A stretch of 6,267 nt of DNA, from contig CALLIQ010000615.1 of the NCBI GenBank assembly GCA_938008925.1, forward strand, positions 1 to 6,267. The letters run 5' to 3'. Under the pieces are notes generated by a model. The model did no database searches. It was not told where the DNA came from and saw only the letters and a list, made by a program, of their open reading frames with translations. Shown piece by piece: positions 1 through 4,919 of this stretch. The position numbers and the translations under genes are program-made. The stretch is from an uncultured Acidimicrobiales bacterium. Lineage in GTDB: Bacteria > Actinomycetota > Acidimicrobiia > Acidimicrobiales > SZUA-35. The first letter of the stretch is position 1, and every line of letters begins with the position of its first letter.

Positions 1-19
1 GGGGTCGCTCAGGAGAACG

Positions 20-694
20 TCAGACGAGCGTCAACCAGATCAGCATCACCGAACCGGCGGTACCGACCGCGAGCCACGTGAGTGCCTTCTGGCGTCGCTT
101 TCGCATGAAGAGCTGAATGCCGAGGCCGGTGACGGCGACGAATACCAAGAAGACGGCGGAGATGTCGATGATGAGGCTCCACGTGCCGCCGGTGTCGCGG
201 CCCGCGTGCAGATCGCGCATCGCGTTGACGAAGCCCTCTTCCCGCTCGGTGATCTCGTAGTCGAGCGACGTCACGTCGAACCGAACGGTCGAGCCGTAGC
301 CGGCGCCGGCGTAGTTGATCGAGCCTTCTTCGTCGACCTGGTCGAAGTTCGTGACGCCGGCCTGGACGTCGTAGGTCTCTCGAATGAACTCGCTGACCGC
401 CAAGAACTCGACCGAGCCGTCGTCGCTTCTGACCGACTCGGGCAACCGGCCCGAGTCTCGCGTCGTCGTGACCTCGTCGCCGAACAGCCATGACGGATGG
501 TTCAACAGCAGCCCGGTGACCCCGAAGAACAAGATCACGAGGAACGCGATCATGCTCGAGTAGACGTGGAGCCAGCGCATGGCCCGCTGCCACTTCGCCG
601 AGGTCTTGCCCTGCGCGGACGGGCGCTTGGCCAGACGTTCGAGAGCCGCCGCCTGATCGGTGGCTCGGGCGCTGGCGGTGCCGACGTCAGACAT
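20..694 (-). CDS. PepSY-associated transmembrane protein
   Basis: A 224-residue membrane protein of the PepSY-TM type. It has an Ala/Lys-rich cytoplasmic N-terminus (about 1-40), then the helix entry WLHVYSSM and transmembrane segment 1 (about 47-65) ending in LLLNHP. An extracytoplasmic loop of roughly 100 residues follows (about 70-165), then segment 2 (about 173-195) and segment 3 (about 204-223). His43, His66 and His163 sit at the membrane edges, as in PepSY-TM proteins where such histidines are candidate heme ligands; heme binding here is inference. The family is linked to envelope electron transfer or metal reduction. The ATG overlaps the end of the DUF2271 gene by 8 bp, so the two are probably translationally coupled, and pairing of DUF2271 with PepSY-TM proteins is a recurring arrangement. 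Only a weak purine-rich stretch (GCGAGAA) precedes the start. The family is clear; the exact function is not. Confidence 0.85.
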   Translation of the reverse strand: MSDVGTASARATDQAAALERLAKRPSAQGKTSAKWQRAMRWLHVYSSMIAFLVILFFGVTGLLLNHPSWLFGDEVTTTRDSGRLPESVRSDDGSVEFLAVSEFIRETYDVQAGVTNFDQVDEEGSINYAGAGYGSTVRFDVTSLDYEITEREEGFVNAMRDLHAGRDTGGTWSLIIDISAVFLVFVAVTGLGIQLFMRKRRQKALTWLAVGTAGSVMLIWLTLV

Positions 695-1406
695 CGATTC
701 TCGCGCTCACGGCGGAGAGTTCGCCGTCGTCGGGCAGCGCGAGCTGGGGGAGTGACCCGGCCAGGGTCAGCGGTTCACAGATGAGGGAATGAGGGCCTTC
801 TTCTCGCACGGCTTCGATGCAGAGAACGTACTCGCCGGCAGGTGCCGGGTCGGCCCCGATCGTGCCGTCCCACGCAACGGAGTAAGCGCCGGCGGCGCGT
901 GTCGCGGACGACACGGTCGCGGCATCGGACGGTGTCCCGCTGAGCGTGCGATCGAGATCCAGCTCGTACCAGCGCGTCAGATGGTCGAGCCAACGGTCGC
1001 CGCGTCGCCCGAGCTCGTACCAGAGCGCGATGGTGGTGACGAGCTCACCCGCGGTGTCTTCGAGCCAGACGGCGACGTAGGGGCGTTCGTTCTTGCCGCC
1101 CGCTCCTTGGGTGTAGGTGAACCCGATGACGAGCTCGCCGTCGACCGCCGGGGTTCCGATCCCCGTGCTCTCGGTGGCCGTGCTCTCGGTGGCTGGCGGG
1201 CTGGTCGTCGCGGTCGTCGGTGGCGCCGTCGTCGAGGTTGTCGACGTCGTCGTGGTCGGTTCCGCGGCAGCACCGGCGAAGATCTCTTCGTCGTCGACGC
1301 CACAGGCCAGCCCGGGAACGAGTGCCGCGGCGCTGGCACCCAGCGAGGTGCGGAGCATGGCGCGGCGCGACACCTGCGCGAAACGCGACGAGGGAGGGGG
1401 TTGCAT
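687..1406 (-). CDS. Tat-exported DUF2271-domain protein
   Basis: A 239-residue predicted extracytoplasmic protein. The ATG at 1406 was chosen because it puts a Tat signal at the N-terminus: SRRAML at residues 13-18 followed by a hydrophobic Ala/Leu stretch to about residue 34. Cys35 after Leu-Ala could be lipidated, but the lipobox is imperfect because Gly is at -3. The frame stays open to 1556, but that extension would cross the MerR promoter and bury the signal peptide. A Thr/Ser/Pro-rich linker (about 49-86) follows, then a DUF2271 domain (about 89-239) with the features VAVWLED, SSATR (166-170), a conserved WDG (179-181) and PAGEYVL. DUF2271 proteins are of uncertain function and often neighbour PepSY-TM proteins and ApbE flavin transferases. 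No ApbE gene is visible here, although the window ends 19 bp past the partner gene. It is divergent from the MerR gene. Confidence 0.82.
   Translation of the reverse strand: MQPPPSSRFAQVSRRAMLRTSLGASAAALVPGLACGVDDEEIFAGAAAEPTTTTSTTSTTAPPTTATTSPPATESTATESTGIGTPAVDGELVIGFTYTQGAGGKNERPYVAVWLEDTAGELVTTIALWYELGRRGDRWLDHLTRWYELDLDRTLSGTPSDAATVSSATRAAGAYSVAWDGTIGADPAPAGEYVLCIEAVREEGPHSLICEPLTLAGSLPQLALPDDGELSAVSARIDV
1165..1194. repeat. Two-copy 15-bp tandem repeat in a linker
   Basis: GTGCTCTCGGTGGCC is followed directly by the same unit with one final base change. On the minus strand it encodes the repeated ATEST pentapeptide in the Thr/Ser/Pro-rich linker of the DUF2271 protein. It probably arose by slippage and may vary in copy number between strains. 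Confidence 0.8.
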
Positions 1407-1469
1407 GCGCTGAGGATCGTATGTCGCAGCGAAGATCAACGTAAGGAACGCTCGTGTGGGGTCGAGCCC

Positions 1470-1500
1470 TTGACCTGGAGTGCACTCCAGGTGGTTTGAT
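1470..1500 (+). promoter_or_regulatory. MerR-type promoter with palindromic operator
   Basis: A -35 box TTGACC (1470-1475) and a -10 box TTTGAT (1495-1500) are separated by 19 bp, the long spacer typical of promoters that MerR regulators untwist. The spacer region holds a perfect 20-bp palindrome at 1473-1492 with half-site ACCTGGAGTG, close to the operators known for MerR-family regulators of the AdhR/NolA kind. The expected transcription start, about 7 nt beyond the -10 box, falls on the A of the merR-like ATG at 1507, so autoregulation of that gene is the simplest reading. The operator also lies about 70 bp upstream of the divergent DUF2271 start and could influence it. Confidence 0.85.
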
Positions 1501-1506
1501 GGACGG

Positions 1507-1893
1507 ATGCTCACCCCAGCCCAGATGGCGGAACGAACCGGTGTCTCGATCGACACCCTTCGCTACTACGAACGCGAGTCGCTCATCCAGAACGTGGCTC
1601 GGGCCGACAGCGGGCATCGGCGCTACAGCGAGAACGACGTCGCCTGGGTCGAGGTGCTTCGGTGCCTACGAGAGACGGGCATGAGCATCGACCAGCTCCG
1701 CCACTACTGCGAGCTCGGGGCCCAGGGCAGTCACACCGAGCCCGAGCGCCATGCGATGCTCACCGAGCATCGAGCCCTGGTCGAATCGCAGATTCACGAA
1801 CGCCAGATCGCACTGCGGCTCATCGATCACAAGCTGAGCTTCTACGCCGCGGCGGTCTCCGCGACCGCCGACTCGGTCGGCGCCGAGGGATAG
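1507..1893 (+). CDS. MerR-family transcriptional regulator
   Basis: A 128-residue one-component regulator. The N-terminal winged helix-turn-helix reads LTPAQMAERTGVSIDTLRYYERE (about 2-24), followed by the wing with GHRRYSENDV (36-45) and a second helical pair with LRETGMSIDQLRHY (54-67). A long coiled-coil dimerisation helix (about 82-112) follows, with a short C-terminal tail. The ATG at 1507 is supported because the HTH begins immediately; the upstream in-frame GTG at 1480 lies inside the operator. There is no spaced Shine-Dalgarno, in keeping with a leaderless mRNA. Cys53 and Cys68 are the only cysteines and neither sits in a metal-binding C-terminal loop, so it resembles AdhR/NolA-type members sensing organic or electrophilic compounds more than MerR/CueR metal sensors. 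Its ligand is unknown. Its 3' end overlaps the convergent MFS gene by 52 bp. Possible targets are itself, the DUF2271-PepSY pair, or the MFS gene. Confidence 0.9.
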   Translation: MLTPAQMAERTGVSIDTLRYYERESLIQNVARADSGHRRYSENDVAWVEVLRCLRETGMSIDQLRHYCELGAQGSHTEPERHAMLTEHRALVESQIHERQIALRLIDHKLSFYAAAVSATADSVGAEG

Positions 1894-3257
1894 GCGAGGG
1901 CGAACAGGGCGGCCTGGCCGACGAAGAAGGCCAGCGCGATCACCCAGTTGATGCGGTAGACCGACAGTGCGTCCTCCGCGTTGCCCGGATCGCCGACCAC
2001 GGCGGCGGCAACGGCGATGCCGAGTGCGATGGCCAGCTGGAACACCGTCGTCCGCCCCGCTCCCGCCATCCCGAAGCGCTGGGGCGGCACGTCGCGCATC
2101 GTGGCGGCCACGAGCATGGCGAAACTGCAACCGGCGGCCACGCCGACGAACAGGCCCGGCAAGACCATGCCGATGAAGAGCCGCGGCTCCAGGGTGGTGA
2201 AGATCAAGTGCGTCACCATGCCGATCGCGCCGGCGACGCCGCCGATCACGAGTACCACCCGATGGCCTCGAGCATCTGCGACACGTCCCATGAACGGGGA
2301 GACGAACGCGGCCAGCGCCGGCCCGGGCACGAGGACGAGGCCGGTCTTCACGATGGAGTAGTCCCACCAGTCCTGAATGAAGCTCGGGAGCACGACGAAC
2401 CACCCGAAGAAGGCCGCACAGAAACACAGCGTGCCGGCCAGGCTCGTCGAGAACGATCGAATCTGGAGCAGGTCGAGGTCGAACAGCGGCTCGGGGTGGC
2501 TGCGGGAACGGCGGACGAAGATCACGAGCAGCGCGACGGCCGCAGCGACGGTGAGCAGCGTCGCTGGGCTCGTCAGTCCCCACTGCTCACTCTGGGCGAT
2601 CGCCAAGACGAGCAGTCCGACGCCGAGCGAGGCGACTGGCACGCTGATGGCGTCGACCGATTCGGGGAGATCGTCGGCCCTCGACTCCACGAGAATGCGC
2701 GAACCCAAGGCGATGGCCAGAGCGGCGACCGGGATGTTGACCAGGAAGACCGATCGCCAACCGAATCCGTTCACCAGCGCGGCGCCGATCGAGGGACCGA
2801 GCGCGGCAGCGAGGGCGCCGGTCGCGCCCCAGATCCCGACCGCCATCCCGCGCTTCTCCGGCGGGAACGCAGGGAGCAGCAACGCCAGACCGGCGGGGAA
2901 CTGCATCGCGCCGCCCACCGACTGCACGACGCGTGCACCGATGAGGGTCGCAGCATCGGTGGAGATACCCGAGAGCAGAGAGCCGAGCATGAACACGGCG
3001 AGACCGATGAGGAACAGCTTCTTGCGGCCGTACCGGTCGGCCGCCCAACCGGAGAGCAACAGCAGTGCAGCGACGCCGATGTTGTACGCCGTGAAGATCC
3101 ACGAAAGGGTCGCACGAGAGGTGCCGTCGAACGACTCCTGGATGTCGTTGAAGGCGAGCGAGATCACCGTGATCTCGAGGCTCACCATGAACCCGGCTGC
3201 AGCGGTGATGCCGAGTGTCCACCACGACTGTCGTGGGATCGCCTGGGGTTCGGTCAC
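1842..3257 (-). CDS. MFS efflux transporter, DHA2 (EmrB/QacA-like)
   Basis: A 471-residue inner-membrane drug:H+ antiporter-type protein; its length and hydrophobic pattern fit the 14-segment DHA2 subfamily. Helix 1 contains the LEITVISLAF element (27-36), corresponding to the LDxTIVNVALP signature of EmrB/QacA proteins with Glu in place of Asp. Motif A is GWAADRYGRKK (70-80), and GARVVQSVGGAMQFP (107-121) and GPSIGA...WRSVFLVNIP (154-176) are typical DHA2 segments. I chose the GTG at 3257: its bases overlap the TGA of the upstream PPOX-like gene (GTGA, 4 bp), and the protein then begins just before helix 1. An open frame runs on to 3407, but that extension is Arg-rich and antisense-like in composition. 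As the third gene of an operon headed by an ArsR repressor, it may export an arsenical or another toxicant; the substrate cannot be read from the sequence. Confidence 0.9.
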   Translation of the reverse strand: MTEPQAIPRQSWWTLGITAAAGFMVSLEITVISLAFNDIQESFDGTSRATLSWIFTAYNIGVAALLLLSGWAADRYGRKKLFLIGLAVFMLGSLLSGISTDAATLIGARVVQSVGGAMQFPAGLALLLPAFPPEKRGMAVGIWGATGALAAALGPSIGAALVNGFGWRSVFLVNIPVAALAIALGSRILVESRADDLPESVDAISVPVASLGVGLLVLAIAQSEQWGLTSPATLLTVAAAVALLVIFVRRSRSHPEPLFDLDLLQIRSFSTSLAGTLCFCAAFFGWFVVLPSFIQDWWDYSIVKTGLVLVPGPALAAFVSPFMGRVADARGHRVVLVIGGVAGAIGMVTHLIFTTLEPRLFIGMVLPGLFVGVAAGCSFAMLVAATMRDVPPQRFGMAGAGRTTVFQLAIALGIAVAAAVVGDPGNAEDALSVYRINWVIALAFFVGQAALFALAYPSAPTESAVAETAAA

Positions 3258-3697
3258 TCCGCGTTCCAGCGCTGGACACCGCCGGCGCCGTAGCCGTGGA
3301 GGATGATCGCCCGCTCGGGGGTGACCGCGAGCATGCCGGTCTCGGGTGAGTTCTCCGGCCCGCCCGGAGCGAAGGCGTTGAGGTCGTAGTCGAACACCGC
3401 GGTCCACAGCCGCTGCTTGGTGGCCACGTCGGTGTGGAGTGTGGCCGAACCCCAGAGCTCGACGCCGTCACCGACCTCGGTGACCTGCCAGTGCAAGGCG
3501 ACGTTCGGGTTCGCAGCGGTGTTCGAGGCCTTCACCGATTCGGCGCCGACCATGATCCACATCGTGTCGCCCTCCCAGCAGGGATGAACGGGCACGACGT
3601 CTGGCTTGCCGTCGGCTCCGACCGTTGCCAGGTGCGCCCACGGGCTCAGCCCGGAGGCGAAGGACTTGACGGTCTCGAGGCTGACGTTGTCTTCCAT
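3254..3697 (-). CDS. Pyridoxamine 5'-phosphate oxidase-like split-barrel protein
   Basis: A 147-residue protein of the FMN/F420-binding split beta-barrel superfamily. The N-terminal half has the usual strand pattern, with WAHLATVGADGKPDVVPVHPCWEGDTMWIMVG (about 20-51) followed by SVKASNTAANPNVALHW (about 54-70), where these proteins recognise the cofactor phosphate. The C-terminal portion, WTAVFDYDLNAFAPGGPENSPETGMLAVTPERAII, completes the barrel. Members use FMN, F420 or heme and act as oxidoreductases; the cofactor here is undetermined, though F420 is plausible in an actinobacterium. The ATG at 3697 lies 4 nt after the stop of the arsR-like gene, and the stop overlaps the start of the MFS gene, so the three are one transcriptional unit. 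It is probably not the vitamin B6 enzyme PdxH, which is longer. A redox role on arsenicals or other toxicants is inferred from the operon only. Confidence 0.8.
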   Translation of the reverse strand: MEDNVSLETVKSFASGLSPWAHLATVGADGKPDVVPVHPCWEGDTMWIMVGAESVKASNTAANPNVALHWQVTEVGDGVELWGSATLHTDVATKQRLWTAVFDYDLNAFAPGGPENSPETGMLAVTPERAIILHGYGAGGVQRWNAE

Positions 3698-3701
3698 CGG
3701 T

Positions 3702-4094
3702 TCAACCTAGGCGCTCACCGGGCGGCTGGTTTCCGAGTAAGCAGAGTCCGAGTTCGATCAGGCCGCCGACGCACGGGTCGATCAGGCGGTAGTAGATCCG
3801 GTTGCCGTCTCGGCGGGTGGCGACGATCTGTTGGTCTGCCATTCGTTGGAGGTGGTTCGAGACCGATTGCGGGCTGGCCCCGACCTCCTCGGCGATCGCC
3901 GTGACCGCCGCTTCGCCCGAGCGGGCGATCGTGTGGAGGATCCGGAGCCGCGTGTCGCTGCCGAGCACGCGGAACAGCGAGGCGAGCTCGTCGACCTCGG
4001 GCACTGCGATCAGGGGCCGCTCGGCCAGGGCGGGCGGAATCAGCGCAGGCGACCCGTCGCCGAGTTCTGGGGATGTCGAAGCAGGGGTTGACAC
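3702..4094 (-). CDS. arsR: ArsR/SmtB-family metalloregulatory repressor
   Basis: A 130-residue winged-helix repressor from the GTG at 4094. It contains LFRVLGSDTRLRILHTI (about 40-56), a helix-turn-helix TAIAEEVGASPQSVSNHLQRM (65-85) and the wing VATRRDGNRIYYRL (91-104). A C-terminal helix carries DPCVGGLIELGLCLL, with Cys108 and Cys118 as the likely As(III)-binding pair. Start choice: an ATG at 4136 (144 residues) has no Shine-Dalgarno. Its first 14 codons are mostly A/T-ending, including a rare ATA, and they run through the operator and the probable arsR -10 box. The GTG has GGTGAG 3 nt upstream. The frame stays open to 4739 only as antisense of the arsI-like gene. The gene is divergent from the arsI-acr3 arm and heads the PPOX-MFS arm, so it probably autoregulates and controls both. 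A Cd/Zn/Pb sensor is the alternative, but its neighbours favour arsenic. Confidence 0.85.
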   Translation of the reverse strand: MSTPASTSPELGDGSPALIPPALAERPLIAVPEVDELASLFRVLGSDTRLRILHTIARSGEAAVTAIAEEVGASPQSVSNHLQRMADQQIVATRRDGNRIYYRLIDPCVGGLIELGLCLLGNQPPGERLG

Positions 4095-4115
4095 AAGCTC
4101 ACCAACTATTACATT
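4088..4115 (+). promoter_or_regulatory. Promoter of the arsI-acr3 arm
   Basis: A perfect -35 box TTGACA (4088-4093) is followed after 16 bp by TACATT (4110-4115), a good TAnnnT -10 box. The predicted transcription start is near 4122, giving a leader of about 33 nt with a strong ribosome site. The -35 box overlaps the start region of arsR on the other strand. The -10 box lies in the left half of the inverted repeat, so repressor binding would block it. Confidence 0.7.
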
Positions 4116-4130
4116 GTTTTGTGTATTAGT
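4105..4130. promoter_or_regulatory. Probable ArsR operator (inverted repeat)
   Basis: ACTATTACA (4105-4113) and TGTATTAGT (4122-4130) form an inverted repeat with 9-bp arms, one mismatch and an 8-bp centre. It is an AT-rich island in otherwise GC-rich DNA, lies between the divergent genes, and covers the -10 region of the arsI promoter and the edge of the likely arsR -10 box. The position and symmetry fit an ArsR/SmtB dimer site. The assignment is inference from location, not from a known motif match. Confidence 0.6.
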
Positions 4131-4155
4131 GTACATCGCACAAGGAGACCAGCAA
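4128..4155 (-). promoter_or_regulatory. Possible promoter of the arsR-PPOX-MFS operon
   Basis: Read on the minus strand, TACACT (4133-4128) is a TAnnnT -10 box with TTGCTG (4155-4150) 16 bp upstream as a weak -35 box. It predicts a transcription start near 4121, which supports translation from the GTG at 4094 rather than the ATG at 4136. The -35 match is poor, so confidence is modest. Confidence 0.4.
4142..4147 (+). promoter_or_regulatory. Ribosome binding site of the arsI-like gene
   Basis: AAGGAG is placed 7 nt before the ATG at 4155. It is the strongest Shine-Dalgarno in the window and fixes the start of the ArsI-rhodanese protein; the in-frame GTG at 4119 lies upstream of the predicted transcription start. 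Confidence 0.85.
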
Positions 4156-4919
4156 TGTCCAGATTCCAGTTGTCGCTCAACGTCGAAGACGTCGAAGCGT
4201 CGGTCCAGTTCTACACCAAGCTGTTCGGCGTCGAACCAGCCAAGCATCGCCCCGGCTACGCGAACTTCGTTGTCGCCGACCCACCGTTGAAGCTGATCGT
4301 GATCGAGAAGGAGGGTGCGCCCGGCTCGATCAACCACGTGGGCATTGAGTTCGGGTCGGGGGAGCGGGTTGCCGAGGAGACGCGACGAATCGCCGATCTC
4401 GGCCTCCCGGTCGAGGTCGACGAACCGCACACCTGCTGCTTCGCCACCCAGGAGAAGGCCTGGACCCAGGACGAGGACCAGATCCCGTGGGAGCTCTACA
4501 CCGTCACCGAAGACACCGCTCACTTCGGCGCGAGCCCGAGAGGGGGAACGCCGCTCGACTTCCTGCTCCCGCCGGTGAGTGTCGAGGAGCTCGAAGCTGC
4601 CGTGGCTGATCCCGACACCGTCGTGATCGACGCCCAAGGTCCTGGCGGCTACGACGCAGCCCACATCGACGGGGCGCTCGACTTCCGCCTCGACGACGTC
4701 GAAGCCCAGGCCAGCACCGCGATCGTGAGCAAGGGGCAACGGGTGATCGTCTACTGCAGCGACGTCGACTGCCTCGGCAGTGAGTTCATCGGCACACAGC
4801 TCGTCGACGCCGGCTACACCAACGTCGGGCGATACCCCGAGGGCATCGAGGGGTGGGTCGACAGCGGCCGCCCCGCAAGTGTTGGTGCTGCCAGCGTCGG
4901 GTCCACGACCACCTCGTGA
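4155..4919 (+). CDS. arsI: ArsI-type C-As lyase fused to a rhodanese domain
   Basis: A 254-residue cytoplasmic two-domain protein. Residues 1 to about 122 form a vicinal-oxygen-chelate domain of the ArsI/CadI family, the Fe(II) dioxygenases that cleave the carbon-arsenic bond of trivalent organoarsenicals such as MAs(III), yielding As(III). Visible hallmarks are Gln5, His61 (INHVGIEF) and Glu113 (PWELYTV) as the expected iron ligands. The loop HTCCFATQEKAW carries the vicinal pair Cys94-Cys95 that binds the arsenical. After a linker (about 123-138), residues 139-240 form a rhodanese-like domain: VVIDAQGPGGYDAAHIDGALDF, the active loop YCSDVDC with Cys201, and YPEGIEGWVDSGRP. A low-complexity Ser/Thr/Gly tail ends the protein. 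Ordinary ArsI proteins lack the rhodanese part. Its stop overlaps the start of the acr3-like gene. The ArsI assignment is strong; the role of the rhodanese domain is unknown (sulfur transfer or thiol regeneration are guesses). Confidence 0.9.
   Translation: MSRFQLSLNVEDVEASVQFYTKLFGVEPAKHRPGYANFVVADPPLKLIVIEKEGAPGSINHVGIEFGSGERVAEETRRIADLGLPVEVDEPHTCCFATQEKAWTQDEDQIPWELYTVTEDTAHFGASPRGGTPLDFLLPPVSVEELEAAVADPDTVVIDAQGPGGYDAAHIDGALDFRLDDVEAQASTAIVSKGQRVIVYCSDVDCLGSEFIGTQLVDAGYTNVGRYPEGIEGWVDSGRPASVGAASVGSTTTS

Noticed and set aside
1416..1444. Possible minus-strand promoter (TTACGT, 17 bp, TACGAT) before the DUF2271 gene
   Set aside because: The -10 box is acceptable but the -35 match is weak; too little to list as a feature, though some promoter must lie in this 100-bp gap.
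1407..1556. Upstream extension of the DUF2271 frame to 1556
   Set aside because: It would span the MerR promoter and place 50 residues before the Tat motif; the ATG at 1406 gives a normal signal peptide.
1662..3293. Long plus-strand open frame of 543 codons opposite the MFS gene
   Set aside because: It is a shadow of the MFS transporter: translation is rich in Arg, Asp, Glu, His and Gln with no fold-like pattern, whereas the minus strand shows clear MFS motifs.
3258..3407. 50-residue N-terminal extension of the MFS frame
   Set aside because: Arg-rich and overlapping the PPOX-like gene in another frame; the GTG at 3257 gives a normal MFS N-terminus and a coupled start.
4095..4739. N-terminal extension of the arsR frame up to 4739
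   Set aside because: It runs antisense through the ArsI domain and across the operator; the ArsR fold is complete without it.
4853..4915. Longer start for the acr3-like gene at 4853
   Set aside because: The extra residues are Arg/Cys-rich and derive from the out-of-frame arsI tail; no membrane helix or ribosome site supports them.
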